Notes: generated from the sequence alone by a model not told the origin. DNA of 64,000 bases from Anseranas semipalmata (GCA_013399115.1 VXAA01000623.1:556289-620288); one strand, 5' to 3'; counted from the first letter of the stretch, positions 37,880 to 51,200 are shown. Program-made: numbers and translations.

Positions 37880-40800
37880 TCCCCCCGATCCCCTCTGGGC
37901 CCGGCTGCCCTGCGCTCCTTTGAGGCTCCGGAGATGCCCTGAAGCTGCCCGTGTGCTGCCTGCCTGCTGCTGCACCCTGCTCTGGTCTTGGCTAAATGCG
38001 GAGGCAGGCGTGTGACCCCCTGTGGGCACCGGCCCCTCAGGTCCCCCCTTGTCCCCTGTGTTTCACTGTGCAGACCCCTGGTTTGGTGTGACAGCGCCTC
38101 CAACCCCATTCCTGCCCCGGAGGCTGGTGCAGCCCGGCTGGCTCACACGGGAATGCTGCGCAGCCCAGCCCCGCTCTCCTTCCCCATCCGTCCCCAGCTG
38201 CAGGATGGGGTGGAAAACCCCAGAAGAAGGAATTTTCTCCCTGATCTGCAAACCCTGGGGTTGCCACAACCATGGGGTAGCAGGAATTCATCCTCCCATC
38301 CTGCGCTTTTGCAGATAAGTGGTTTCTTATCTCCGTGTGGCCACATGCCCCACTGCATCCCTGTCTGAACCTGCTCTGCGTGGCTCGTTAGCTGCAGGGC
38401 CCAGCCCCTTGAGTAACTCGGGTTAATTGGCTGCCAATCTAATCTCAATTGTTGATACTGTGAATGCTCCAGTTGGCAGAGCAGTTGGCAAGTGCAGCGG
38501 CCTGATTTGCAGCAGAAGGCATCTGCTGAAGCTCTGTGCCCCGTGCCTGGCTGCCTGGCCCCCCGCAGCCCCCGGCCCCGCAGCGCGCATCCCGTGCTCT
38601 GCCTCTGCACGGGGCTGGACCCGAGGGAAATCGCAGGAAACAGCATCTTCTGTCAGCACAAAGCAGCCCCGTAGCGTGCGGTTTGGGGTCTGGCAGGGCT
38701 TGATGCAGCCCAGGGGCTGTGGTTTTGGGAAGCACCCAGCAAACCCCAGCTTGGAGGGGGCTTTTCTCACCTTGGGGTCAGCCTGGTCCCCGAAACCACC
38801 CTGGGGGTTGCCCGGGATGGGCTCTGTCCCTCTGCTTCACAGAAGCACGGGGTTGTTTGTGGCTCTGAAAGGAGGTCACTGGAGCAGCTTTACTCCCCTC
38901 CGGCCCCCGGCCACACAGCGGGGAGGGAGTGGGGACGGTGTCTGGGTCGACCACGCGACTGGGGATTAGGGGTTTCCAAATGCGGATAAGCTGCTTGGGA
39001 TGCAGACGCTCGCGTGACAGGGGCGGGGTGGCCCCGTGGGGACGGGCGGCCACCTGCCAGGGCAGCCCCGCGCTGCTGGGGACCCACAGCAAGCGGCTGT
39101 AGGCATGGAGGAACCGGCAGCTCCCCCAGGGCCCTGGCTGCAGCCGTGCCTCAGCCTTGCTCCAGGACGTCCCCGTCTCGCTGGGATGGGGACCGGGAAT
39201 TGGGGTGCTCTTGCAGTGTAGTCGCTGCCTGTCCCCATGCCCCTTTGCTGTCCCCAGCTCCACTGTGGCTGTTTTAGACGGCGCTCAGGCCTGCAGGCAG
39301 CAGGGACGTGGGGGTGATAGGGGTGTCGTGGGGGGACGGTGCATCCCCTGCCTTCTCCCCAAGGAGTTTCTGTGCTGAGCCAGGCTGTGCCCCCCCCGTG
39401 GGGGGGTGGAGGAGGCTGGGGGCCGGGATCGGCAGCCCGTGGGCACCGAGCTCTGCACCCCGCCAGCCCCACATGAGTCTGAATGCACGCAGCAATGGGC
39501 ACCAGGCTGTCTGGGGTCCTGGTGCTGGCCACACCGTGCCCTCTGCTGCAGCGATGCTCGGGGGTGCCCAGCTCATGCACGAGCACAAAGCGACCAGAAG
39601 GGCACGCGCGGGGCCGATGGGCCGTGCACCTCCGCTCCCTGACTGCTGTTGCAATGACCCCGGCGGCTCCAATGAGGCAGGAAAACCACAAGCCTCCCCC
39701 TCACCCGGCCTGGCCATGGGGCAGCCGCCCCAGCGGGGCTCCCGCTCCTCCGGCCGATGGAGCTGGCCTCCCCTTTCACCCTCCCAGAGGCCCCCATCCC
39801 CACAGCCCCAAGATCAGCAGCACGGCTGCCCCCAGCCTGGCACATGCAGGGTTATGCAGCCGCGTACAGCGGCCGTTCAGGTTTCCAAAACGCCGCAGGT
39901 TCAGATTGCAAAGCGAGAGGCATCTCCAGCAGGCTGAGGAACAGCCAGAGCAGCTCCTCCGGGCACCGCGCTCTTCCCTGGCATGCAGGCTGCTCGCACG
40001 GGGCACCGTGTGCCCAAGCACGGGGCAGGCAGAAACATTTGCCCCTGGCTCTGTGCACAGCTCGGCGCTCGGCCCCAGCCCTGGCTCCCCCCGTCCTCCT
40101 GCCCCTGAGCCCCTCACCAAGGCTTGGGCTGCCTGTGTCCACCCCAGAGCCTGCAGCCCTGCAAAGCTCGGTAAGGCTTCTGGGTGAGCAAAGCGCTCTG
40201 TACCTGCTGGTTTGCAAAGGCAGAGAGGCTCTGCAGTCTCCTCCATCCTTTCTCTGTCGAGCTGTGTGCTGCCACCAAGGTGAAACCCGAAGTGAGCACC
40301 AGGACACTGCTCCGAACACCCTTCTCATCTCCCTCCTTGCCGCCAGCTCGAAGCACAAGGGTGGCTTTGTGCTGAGCTGCTGAGCACGAGCCCTCGCTGC
40401 CAGAGCCAAGTGCCATCCCTGCCTCCTAAACCCCATAAAACAACAGTCAAACATTGCATCACACTCAAACTTTAATACGCAGCAGAGCTGAGCCAAGCAA
40501 GGTCTCAGCAGTGGCGCCCGCTGCCAGGTGTGGCAGAGGTCAGAGCCGGGAGCTCCGGCACAGCACGGTCCCCAAGTGCCACCGCATGTGGCCGTCCCTC
40601 TGCGCACCCCTCTGCTGGGCTGGGAGCACTGCGAGCTGGTCCCTGCGGATGGGGTGGCCCGGACCCGTGCTGCTCCTGGTACTTCGCCCGCTCCGGGGTC
40701 CCACTGCAGCCTCTGCTCCCCAACACGGGTGCCGGTCCCACGGGTTGTGTCCCCATCCCCATCCCGCTGCCCCATGGGGATGAACGGGAGCTTGGCTTGC

Positions 40801-41042
40801 CCCCGGCTCCAGTCACTGCGGGAACAGCGCTGGGTCCCCAGGGTCACTTGGGGCTGCTCTTGCTTTCAGGTTCCTGCTTTTGCTGCTTCTCTTGCTTCCG
40901 CCTCAGCCCCAGTTCCCATTCCTGCATGGTCCTGACCCCAACCGTGCTTGGCCGCTCCGTGCCCGCATCCTGCACCGGGGACCCCCGGCTCCGTGGGGCT
41001 TCACTGCGGGCTGGGGCGGCCACACTGAACCAGGCTGACCCG

Positions 41043-41073
41043 TGGTGGCGGCAGCAGCGGCGGCGGCAGCGGT
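41043..41073 (+). repeat. short GGC/AGC trinucleotide repeat
   Basis: About 30 bases of mixed GGC, GCA and GCG triplets (GGTGGCGGCAGCAGCGGCGG...). A small imperfect microsatellite. Confidence 0.7.
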
Positions 41074-42692
41074 GTGTTTATGGCAGGAACCGGCCGAGCC
41101 CGAGCTGTTTCTGTGGCAACCTGGGGAGCGCGGGGATGTGCAGCAGCACCGGTGCGAGGCGGGGGCCGGGGGCTCCTGCCATGTCCCTGTTCCCGACACC
41201 CTGGGCAGATGCTCCTGCCCTCGGTGCCGGCTGGGCCGGGGGCGCTGGCTGGGACCCCCATGTGCAGCGGCACTTGCGGGGCTGACGGAGGGCTCGGGTT
41301 CACGTTGCGGACCCCGGGCTGGCTGTTATTTCCCTGCGTTCTTCAGTAAGCGGAAACCTGGCTGTTTTTTTCCCAGCTGGATGAACGATGAGAGGGAACA
41401 AAGAGCTTCTGCCCAGGCATTAACGCTTCTTGGCTGCTGAGCCCGAGCATTCGCTAGGGTTGTTTTCAGCCGTATCTGAGCGGTTGGAAGCTGAGGTTTC
41501 CTGTGGAAATTCCCCCTCGGACCAAGTGCCATTCCAGGTGTTCCATTGCAGCAGCTCCTTGGAGGTGCCAGGGGGCCCAGCCTGCGGCGCTGCAGCCACG
41601 AGGTGCCCCCCGCTTTCCTCCCTGCACGTCGGCTCCGTGCTCCCGGCTCCATCTCCTGCTCTCCACAAGCAGCTCGCAGCTTCCATCCCTTGTCCATCCC
41701 TGGGCTTTTGTGTTCAACCAGATCTTCCTGCACATCTCCCGGCTGTGGTGGCCGGCAGGAAGAGACTCCTGGAGTGGCAGCAGCAGAAATAACCCAACCA
41801 GCTCCCAGCACTGACCCCTGGGTCCCTGGGGACGGCCATGCCCAGGGCCACCGGGCTGTGCCCAGCGGCCACCCCAGCTTTGGCAGCACTGAGTGTACCC
41901 CTCTGCTCCCCAGAGGATGATTTATGACCCATTTAGTTAAATCTGGAGGTCTGAGAGCTGTTCTGCTGCCCGGGACATGCTGTTCTTGGGCACCTTCCTC
42001 CAGGACAGCCGGGGTTGGGCAGCGGAGCCGTGGCTGGGGCAGCAAGGAGCCCAAGCCAGCAGGGTGAAGCCAGCAGCATTGCTCGGTGCCCTCACTGCCC
42101 CATCTGCACATTTGGGTTCATCCCTCCCTCCGTGCCCACCCGCACCCCACCGAGCGCCTGCCCTGTCCCTCCCCAGGCCTGCGGAGGTGCCCAGCTCGCA
42201 GCTGGAGCCTCCCTGCTCCGCGGCGGGGAAATCACTGCCGAGAGCGGCTGGCATGGGGCGGGTGGGAAGAACCTCAAAGGATGACTAAGTCGGCGCTGCA
42301 GGAAATGGCCCCTTCCCAAGTGCGTGTGCATGAAGAGGCCTGAAAAAAATGAAAGCAGCCCGGAGGCTTCGCCCACTGGAGCGGCCGCGGTGCCGCAGTG
42401 GGATCAGGCAGACCCCGACTGCAGCACATGGAGACCTTTGGGACCCGTGAGAGCAGGCTGGGTGCACCGGGAGAAATGGAGAGGAGGGGGCTGCTGGCAT
42501 CTGGTGGCACCGGGTCCTGCCGCATGGTGCAGGGGTCAGGGAGGAATTGGCTGTGACTCAGGGCTGGGTCATGGGGAACCAAGAGCGGTTCCAGTGCTGG
42601 GAAATCCACACGGGGTTGGAAATGCCTGCGGCTTGTGGGACACAGCAGGGCTCAGCCCGAGTGCGGGGTCCTGCCTGCAGGTGGGTGCAGCC

Positions 42693-42800
42693 GGAGCAGC
42701 AGCACCCAAAGGAGCAGCAGCACCCATAGCAGCAGCACCCAGAGCAGTAACACCCAAAGCAGCAGCACCCAGGGCAGCAGCGCCCAGGGCCGGCAGCAGC
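42693..42800 (+). repeat. 18-base minisatellite, about six imperfect copies
   Basis: Copies of AGCAGCAGCACCCAAAGG-type units (AGCAGCAGCACCCATAGC, AGCAGCACCCAGAGC and so on) follow one another. The open frames it creates read as Ser-rich or Ala/Pro-rich simple repeats and are not genes. Confidence 0.85.
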
Positions 42801-45050
42801 GGGGCCCCATGGTGCCAGCACAGCCCTGCCGTGGCTGTGCCCTTGCTGAGCATTTTAAACCCAGGAGTGGGAAAATGAAGCTGTGACTAATTTGGGGATT
42901 CATCTGTTTTTCATTACACGGCCTGGATTATCGCCGTGTTTTGTTCTGGACTTCACATCTATCTGGGAGCATGTGGGAGCCCAGGCCCAGGAGAGGTGAG
43001 GCTGGGGTCCCGGGCAAACCTTCCTGTCCTATTGATAAGCCTCGGGGGGCTGAGCAGGGGCTGAGCCTGCAGCTGACCCGTTCCACGGGCTTTGTGCTTC
43101 AGCAGAGCACCGAGCCCTGTGCTGTGTGCGTCCCACGAGTGTCACAGAGAGCTGCGGAGGAGCCTTGCTGACAAGATGTGCTGGGAGGGCTTTTGGGGAA
43201 GAGAGGGAAGGGCAGCAGCCAGCCCCCTTGGGACCTCTCCAGCAGCTGTCTAAATAAATGCTTCCAGTCCTGAAAAATAATTAAGACCCTCGAGATGCCA
43301 CTTAGAGAAGAAGGCCGCTGTGCTTGTGCTCCTCACGCTCATGCTCCAAACAGAGGAGGCAGGAGAGGCAATTTTCTAGGAAATCAATTACGAAGCCCCA
43401 TGCTCCCTCTCTCCCCTGAATGTGCAGCATCACCCGGCATCCTGTTGAGCTCATCTGAGATGACAAAGCGCTTGCCCGCAGCTCAGCCTGGACACCGTTT
43501 GCCTTCCAGATGCTTTTTGAGGCTTCCTGAGGACCAATGCGAGGGAGGTCCCGAGGAGCACAGGGACCCAGCCACGCTGGGAGCTCACCAGCGTTGTGAG
43601 AGGTCTCGGGCACTTTGCTGTGTTGGGTGGGCTGGATGCGACCTCTCCGAGATGCCGCTGGTACCTGCTCCATCCCTGGGATGCCGATGTGCAGCCCCAG
43701 CGCTACCTCTCCCGACTGCTTGGTACCCGAGCCCTGCCAGGCTGAATGGCAGAGGGGGGAGCCAAGGGCTGGCTTCATGCCCCCGGAGCCTCCTCTGTTG
43801 TTTGCAGGATCTATCCTGCCAGGATGGATCCTGGAGAGCCTCCACCAGTGCTGCCATGGGGCCGCCCTCTCATCGGTCACTGCTGCAACGCATGGTGCCT
43901 GGTCCTGTCCTCCCTCCAGAAAGGAAAAATTCCCCTTCTGTAACACTTTCACCAGCCAGCTCAGAGTTTTCGCTGGGATTTGCTTGTGATGAAACTCAGA
44001 CTTTCATTTGATTTGATTCCATTGCCCTTTCGGGATGGAGGAACTCCCTGCTTTCTCTCCCATCATAAACTTCTTCCCATCTTTTTCCGTACTAAAAAGG
44101 GGTGGAAGAAGTTGGAGGAAAGGGGACAGGGAACAGGTAATGGCTCACATTCATCTCCCAGCCTTTCCCCGTGCCTCCCGCAGGCAGCTCCGCACCCCCC
44201 GGACCACGCACCCTTCCCGAGGACCAGGAGCCCTGTGCCAGGGGCCTGTGCCTCGCCAGTGGTGCTGGCGACCTTGATTTTCTCGGCTGGAGCAGCCAGT
44301 GCCCGGCTGACTTCGCGATAGGTTGCGTGGGCCAGGCATTGTGAAAGCCGTTTGTCCATGTGATGCAATTTGTGGAGCGTGAGCTTTCCCAGTAAAGGCA
44401 GAGAGGGCAGGGAGTGCAAGCCTTTTGCCGATTTCCTCTCTTTTCCTTTGTCTTAGTGGAAAAAGACCGTCTGCGGCTCACCGGGCTCCCAGCTCACTTC
44501 CCTGCGGGGTCTGGAGCGCAGTGGGAGCACTGGGAAAGGCAGCCAGCGCTCGCTGGCGGCAGCTCAGCAGCGATGTGTCAGCCCCGTGTGCAGGAGATGC
44601 CTCCCCAGCGTACCCATGCAGGCAATGAAACACTTGGTGCCAGCTGGGAGCACCCAGGGGCTGCTGCCACTCATTCCCCCAGGCTGTAGCATTAATTCCG
44701 GGATGCTCTGGGGACGTTGCAGGGGAAAATGAGCTGAAAAGCAGCCGTTTGCAGCTGGCTTCTGCACCAAGTGCTGGGGTGGTGCCTGCTTGGTCTGCAG
44801 ACATTTATTTCTTGGACATTCTGGATGCTGAGAATTGGGTCTGGAGACAGGCTGTGTCTGGGGGTGTCAGCCTGGGCTGCCAAACCCAGCCCCAGCCCTG
44901 GGAGGCCCTGGTGGCTGGGGCAAGGCTGGGGCTTTGCTGGCCAAAGCTGTGGCTGCAGGACAAGGGTGTCTGGAGCATCCCATCGTGTTGCAGCTCCCTC
45001 TGCTGCAGTCCCCAAGAGGCAAGAGGAAGACTTCAGTATGAAAGCAATAG

Positions 45051-45067
45051 CAAAAAAAAAAAAAAAA
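45051..45067 (+). repeat. A-rich homopolymer tract
   Basis: A run of about 17 A (AGCAAAAAA...AACAAAAG). It could be the tail of an old retroposed element, but no element body was recognised upstream. Confidence 0.6.
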
Positions 45068-45431
45068 CAAAAGTTGCAGAGGTGAGAACTTGGGACTGCA
45101 GAGCGATTTGCAATTGCTGGCTCATTAACTATCCTGATAATGATCCTGCCCCAGCGCTCCCGCCACTGGAGCAAGGAGAGCAGAGCCCATCTCTCCTGGC
45201 TTCCCAGTGGTGGCCGGTGGGAGTGCCGGCCTGGGCGCAGCTCTGTGCACCCCGCTGAATTTCCCTCCAGAGTTTTTTCAGGCCGCAGAAGATTAACTGG
45301 TAACGAAAGTGAAAGCCCAGGAGATCCCATGCGGCTGGCGAGAGCGCTCAAGCAGAAAAGAGCACGGCAAGTATTGCTTCCTGCCCCGCCGCTGCCGTGC
45401 CGTGCAGCAGCCTGCCCTGCTGCCACGGCAC

Positions 45432-45508
45432 CCATCGCCCTTGGGTGCCCCATCACCCTTGGGTGCCCTGTCACCCTTGGGTGCCCCATTGCCCTTGGGT
45501 GGCCCACT
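45432..45508 (+). repeat. 18-base minisatellite, about four copies
   Basis: Units of CCCTTGGGTGCCCCATCA repeat four times with small changes (45438 onward). Neighbouring sequence is unrelated. Confidence 0.85.
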
Positions 45509-46639
45509 GCCCCCGGTGCCTGTCCCCTGCCCTTGCTCCCAGTCCTCGTCCCGCTGGTGCAAGAGGCTGCAGCAGGGCTGGGACCCGCTGCTGGCTGCGG
45601 TGCAGAGCCAAGCTGACCTGCCCCGGCTGTGCCCGTGGTCCTCGTGGCACCAGCCCAGGGACTTGCAGCAGGAGAGGGCACCGGCATCCTAACGGGGCAG
45701 TCGAGCTCATTTCACGTGGTGGGCCCGGTGCAATTGCTGGCCCTGATGCAATCAGTTGGTACTGCAGCAGCGAGGGAAGAGGACACTGGGGTACCGTGAT
45801 CTGGCACAGCAGGTGCTTGGCGGGCGCTGATAAACCGCGCAGATGCTGGGATGCAGGGTTGGCCTCTGGTCCTGCAGCAGCCCCAGCCTCGGCCACTGCC
45901 CGAACCTGGCCGTGCTCCTGCCGGGAGCTGCAGCCCCATCATGAACTGCAGCTGCCGAGCAGCACTGGCACGTGCAGAGATGAAGGCAACCTGACGGGAC
46001 TCTGCCATCAGGTGGCTGCTCCGTGTGTCCCTGCCGGTGCTGCCTTTTGGGGTGCTTCTGTCTCTGGAGGCACCCGGAGCTCCCCGGGCTGGCGCAGCCG
46101 CAGCTTTCCCTGCCGCCCGAGCAGCCCCGGCCCCGTGCTCCTGGCGCAGGGCAGCCCTCACGTGTCTGTAGCTGATTTACCAGAAATAAGGAAGTCTGCA
46201 AAGCCAGTGGGATTCGGGGTGATGGAGTTACTCATCCTGCGCTTGAGCAGCGATTTCCTTTCTCACGTGCAGACCCTGCCACGGCCTCCATTGCTTTCAA
46301 GGAAACCTGCCGGGGCTGAACGGGAGAGGTTCAGCCCGAGCAGGAAGCAGCCCAGGCCTGCAGGCAGCGGAGCACGAGGAAGCCATGCAGAAACGCTTCT
46401 TGGTGCAAAAGGCAGCGTCCCCAGCTCCGCCACGGCCCAAAGGCCAGCAGGATGCAGTGTGGAGGGGCTGACCGGCACCGGCAGAGGGGAGAGGAGCCGG
46501 TCCTGCGGGCAGAGATGGCAGCGAGGGGGAGATGCCGGTGCCCGGTGCTTGGTACTGCTGGGGGCTCCCCCGTTACCATCTGCTGGTGTCGGAGCAGATC
46601 CCCAGCTACGAGCATCCCGTGCACGCTGCAGGAGCCCGG

Positions 46640-47440
46640 TGCTGGTGTAGGCTGGTGCCAATGCTCAGCACCATTTTGGGCTCCCCCCTGCCCAGCACCA
46701 ATGCCCGGTACTGGTTGGGGCTCCCCCTGTACCCGGTGCCAATGTCTGGGGCTGTTTTTTCCTCCCCCTGTAGCCAGAACTAAAGCTTGCAACTGCTTTG
46801 GGCTGCCCCATCCCTGGTGCCAGTGCTGGTGCCAATGCCCAGTGCCAGTGTCTGTGCCCAGTACTGGCACTGATGCCGGTGTCTGTGCTGGTGCCCATGC
46901 CGGTGCCCAGTGCTGGTGCCAGTATCGGGTGCAACTACTGGTACTCGGTGCCTGGTGCCAGTGCCAGGTGCCAGTGCCAGTGCTCGGTGCCCCGTGCCAC
47001 TGTCTGTGCCCAGTACAGCTGCTAATGCCCAGTACCCATGCTGGTGCCACGTACCAGTACTGGTACCAATGCCCGGTGCCCGAGTGGGTGCCTGGTGCCG
47101 GTGCCAACACTCAGTGCCCAGCGCTGGTGCCCGGTGCCCATGCTGGCACCTGGTGCCGGAATGTGGTACCGGTACTGATGCCTGGTGCTGGTGCCGGTGC
47201 CGGTGCCCGGTGCACAGCTCCTGGTGCCCGTGCTGGTGCCGATGCCCAGTGCTGGTGCTGGTGCCGGTGCCGGTGCCCGGTGCACAGCTCCTGGTGCCCG
47301 TGCTGGTACCAATGCCCGGTGTCGGTGCTGGTGCCGGTGCCAACACTCAGCGCCCGGTGCCGATGCCCGGTGCCGGCGCCCAGTGCCGGTGCCAACGCTC
47401 GGTGCCCGGTGCCGGGGGCGGCGCGGGGCGGCGGGGCGGT
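46640..47440 (+). repeat. large GC-rich minisatellite built from GGTGCC-type units
   Basis: About 800 bases in which GGTGCC, AGTGCC, ATGCCC and GCTGGTGCC motifs recur every 6 to 18 bases. Higher-order repeats are visible: GGTGCACAGCTCCTGGTGCC begins at 47209 and again at 47279, a 70-base period. Both strands give long Cys/Pro/Val or His/Trp/Gly repeat open frames, which are artefacts of periodicity. The array runs straight into an assembly gap, so its true length is unknown. Confidence 0.9.
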
Positions 47441-47449
47441 GCCGCGGCG
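47405..47449 (+). promoter_or_regulatory. STAT5B: GC-box-rich edge, possible STAT5B promoter
   Basis: Several GGGCGG-type Sp1 motifs lie in the last 45 bases before the second gap. No other CpG-dense region stands out between STAT3 and STAT5B, so the STAT5B promoter probably starts here or in the gap. Confidence 0.35.
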
Positions 47450-48270
47450 NNNNNNNNNNNNNNNNNNNNNNNNNNNNNNNNNNNNNNNNNNNNNNNNNNN
47501 NNNNNNNNNNNNNNNNNNNNNNNNNNNNNNNNNNNNNNNNNNNNNNNNNNNNNNNNNNNNNNNNNNNNNNNNNNNNNNNNNNNNNNNNNNNNNNNNNNNN
47601 NNNNNNNNNNNNNNNNNNNNNNNNNNNNNNNNNNNNNNNNNNNNNNNNNNNNNNNNNNNNNNNNNNNNNNNNNNNNNNNNNNNNNNNNNNNNNNNNNNNN
47701 NNNNNNNNNNNNNNNNNNNNNNNNNNNNNNNNNNNNNNNNNNNNNNNNNNNNNNNNNNNNNNNNNNNNNNNNNNNNNNNNNNNNNNNNNNNNNNNNNNNN
47801 NNNNNNNNNNNNNNNNNNNNNNNNNNNNNNNNNNNNNNNNNNNNNNNNNNNNNNNNNNNNNNNNNNNNNNNNNNNNNNNNNNNNNNNNNNNNNNNNNNNN
47901 NNNNNNNNNNNNNNNNNNNNNNNNNNNNNNNNNNNNNNNNNNNNNNNNNNNNNNNNNNNNNNNNNNNNNNNNNNNNNNNNNNNNNNNNNNNNNNNNNNNN
48001 NNNNNNNNNNNNNNNNNNNNNNNNNNNNNNNNNNNNNNNNNNNNNNNNNNNNNNNNNNNNNNNNNNNNNNNNNNNNNNNNNNNNNNNNNNNNNNNNNNNN
48101 NNNNNNNNNNNNNNNNNNNNNNNNNNNNNNNNNNNNNNNNNNNNNNNNNNNNNNNNNNNNNNNNNNNNNNNNNNNNNNNNNNNNNNNNNNNNNNNNNNNN
48201 NNNNNNNNNNNNNNNNNNNNNNNNNNNNNNNNNNNNNNNNNNNNNNNNNNNNNNNNNNNNNNNNNNNNNN
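47450..48270. other. assembly gap, 821 N
   Basis: Undetermined bases between the minisatellite and a GC-rich region. It probably contains STAT5B non-coding exon 1. Open frames passing through it are meaningless. Confidence 0.98.
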
Positions 48271-51200
48271 TCACCGCGCATCCCGAGCTGGGGAAGGGAG
48301 AAGCTGCAGGGGGGGAACCGGGCCGGGCGGGGGGGCCGGGGGTGCCGCCGTCTGCGGGGCTGGGGCTGCCGGGGCCGCGGCCCTGCGGGAAGGGGCCGCT
48401 TGTCAGCGGTTCTGCCTCCGGGAGGAAACTCCGAAAGTGCCCAAATAACGTCTGTGGCGGTTGCGTGCACGGCGCAGAGGAGAGCCTGGCGTGCCTCTGT
48501 GTCCCCGGCAGCCCGGGGGGGACGCGGGGCAGCCCCCTCCCTCTCGCCCGTGCTCGGGTGTGTGGCTTCGTGCTGCTGGGCAGAGTCGAAGCGGGATGGA
48601 AAATAAATCCCTCGTCCAAGACGGGAGCGGTAACGTCGCCCTGGACTGCAGTGCCCGGTGGCCTTTCACCCAACTCATTTGCCGGCCGGCGTTTGCAGCA
48701 GGGCTAATTACGACCCCTCGGGAGCGAGAGCCACCTGTCAGATAGGATATAGGAGCTGTCAGGGCCCTGTGTGGGTCCAGCCAGCCTGCGGGCTCGTGCC
48801 AGGCAGGGCTCTCTGGGTGCTCCTGGCCACGCTGCGAGGCCCCAGGGTGCCAGCACCCAGCCCTGGGTTGGGGCTCGTCCCCGGGGGCAGGGGCCCGGCT
48901 CGTGCACCTCCGCCTGAACTGCTGACAGCGGTAACACCTCCGATGGCAGCGCGGAGCTGGAGCCGTCAGCTCGTCTGAGCTTGTGGTCGGAGCCCCGTGC
49001 ACCCCACCTTGCTCAGGAGAGTCCTGCAGCGTGGGGAGGGGAGGTGACACCCCGCAATTTGTGCACGGCTGCTGGCGCACAGGGCACCCTGCGGTGTGGG
49101 GTGACCAAAGCGCGGTGCGGGGCAGCAGGGCTCGCTCGTGGCAGGACACGGCTCAGAAAGTCCCCAGGAACCTGTGGAGCACCTGGGGCTTTTGGAGGAT
49201 GGGGACTGGAGCAGAGCTACGGTGCTGCCCGGCCCCAGTGCTCTGGGGGAATGTGGGTTAAACCCCAAGTCGCCATCAGCTCTTGGCGATGTCCTTGGGA
49301 AGCCCAGAGGATGCAAGCACATGTGCTTCTCGCCAGCTATGCTGGTGCAGCAGGACGCCTCTGGCCCCGCTGCCAGCCCCGCACCTCCAGCAGCGCTCAC
49401 GGCTGCAGCACGGAGCTGTGCGAGCCCTGGAGCATCTGGCGCGGGGTGGTTGCAGAGCCTGGCCAGCGCCACGGGGAGCGGGGAACCAGGCTGGCCTCGT
49501 GCTTCGCTGCGTTTGCCCCAGCACGGCGATCCTGCGCCTGGAGATGCTGGAGGGGTGGTGGCTGCAGCAAGCTCCAGGGCTCCCAAAGCTGTCAGGGTCA
49601 CAGCCTGACTTGCCTTGGCTCCCGAGTCCCTGACGCAAGCATGGAGACCCTTGCTGGGGGTTGTACAACCACCCCTGGAGCATGGGGCTTGTCCCTGGTG
49701 CCGGGGAGGTGATTCGAGGTGCGCAGTGTGAAGGAGGAGCTCCAGCTCAGACCGAGGGGTGTCAACAGCCCGTCCCTGGGGGAGCCCATGCTGGAAACAG
49801 GGAGCGATGGGCTCCTGTCACCAGCACCGTGTTTCATGGCTTTTCCCATGGCATGGCCCCTCACGGGGGTGCCTGGCCCCACTGCAGTTGTTGCTGGAGC
49901 CACCGTGCAGGCTTCGGTGCGCCTGCTTTGTCCCTCTGCAGCACGACGCCGATGCTCTGGGGAGGGATGTGGCCCCGCCAGGGATGCTTGCCCGAGCGCT
50001 CGGGGATGGGGAGCAGCCACCAGGGATGCTCTGCGTTGTGAGTGACACGGAGCCTCTGCAGGGACCTTCCCCTCGCACTGCAGGGGAAGTGCTGACTCCA
50101 AACAGGCTGTGAGGTCTTCGCCGTGGGGTTTCCCAGCTCTCTCTCGAGTGATAGCAAAACCCAGATACTCTGCTTGCGAAAAATCCCTGCTCCTTGTACT
50201 CCTGCCCCGCGTGGGCGGCCGGGCGGCGAGCGGTGACTGTGCTGTGCTGCGTACAGTAAAGTGGCCCCGTCAGCTGGGAAATGACTTTCTGGTTTGCAAG
50301 GAATTACTGTAAGCGCTCAAGGGGCCTCGCGGCGGTCCCCAGGAGCCGGGGCACAGCAGGAAGGTGCGGTGGGTGCCTGCAGTGCGGGGGCACCGTCCCC
50401 CTGCCCGAGGGGCTCCCGGGGGTGCTGGTGCTGCTCCTGGCTCCCCCCAGGCTGGGCTGGGGGTCAGGGCTGGGCTCCGGCCCCGGAGGCTGTGCCGGCT
50501 GCTGGCTGGGCTCAGCCTGCCCCGGGGCTCAGCGTGCTCCAGGAGAAGCAGCCTCGACAGCTGTGATGTTTCTGTGGCGTGCCTTTCCTTTCATGGGGTG
50601 TCTATTTTGCAACCCCCAAGTGTTTTGATCCCAGGAGGAAGGGGGTGGGGGTGTTCACCCTGGCACCGCGTGTCCGACGCAGGGATCCAAGCTGCGCTGG
50701 GCATGCCTGTATTTTACATGCAGCAACAGTTCTAGCAACATCTGCTGGCTGATAAAAGGTACGTTGCCGTGAACTGCTTCTCCCTGCCGCGTTGGGAAAT
50801 GTCGAGGGGGAGGCACACATGTGAACACGGCTTCCTGGCCGATAGGGGTGAGCTGAGTTGCTGATAAAGCAGAATCCACCCATCTAGCTGCACCAGAGGG
50901 GCCGGGAGCGCTGGCTGCCTGCAGAAGGGCGTGCTTCTTGCCCTCTTGCAAGCTCTTGCTTTCCGCGCAGCCCAGGAGCGATGCGCTGCCGGCTGGCTCC
51001 GCACCGGGGCTCCGGCGGCTGGAATGCCGCAGCCGAACCGTAACATGGTCACGACTTGCTCCCGGTTAAAACAGTGGCTGGTGAGTTTTGCAATCTCCAT
51101 TGCTCGCTGTAACTTCGTATCTTCCTGTTGTTGCGATATGTAAATGCTGGGCTCTGGCTGGGGAGGGAATTGGGGAAAAGGCTGGTGCTCGGGCAGAATT

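Larger units (their letters stand above)
36766..46640. other. STAT3-STAT5B intergenic region, no gene recognised
   Basis: About 9.9 kb of GC-rich DNA. Long open frames occur in several frames at once, as expected from GC content, and none resembles a known protein. Two further AATAAA signals occur (37874 and 43253). Three short tandem repeats are listed separately. In mammals this interval holds STAT5A on the opposite strand. I see no SH2 (FLLRFSDS), DNA-binding or N-terminal STAT motif on either strand here. Confidence 0.65.

Noticed and set aside
42693..42800. Regularly spaced repeats that might suggest a CRISPR array
   Set aside because: The copies are adjacent with no unique spacers and the genome is a vertebrate's; it is a minisatellite.
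45051..45067. A-run as the tail of a retroposed gene or SINE
   Set aside because: No target-site duplication, element body or processed gene copy was found upstream.
46452..48707. Very long open frames on both strands (up to about 750 codons) across the minisatellite and gap
   Set aside because: They consist of simple-repeat translation plus a run of N; no acceptor, donor, domain or coding signature supports them.
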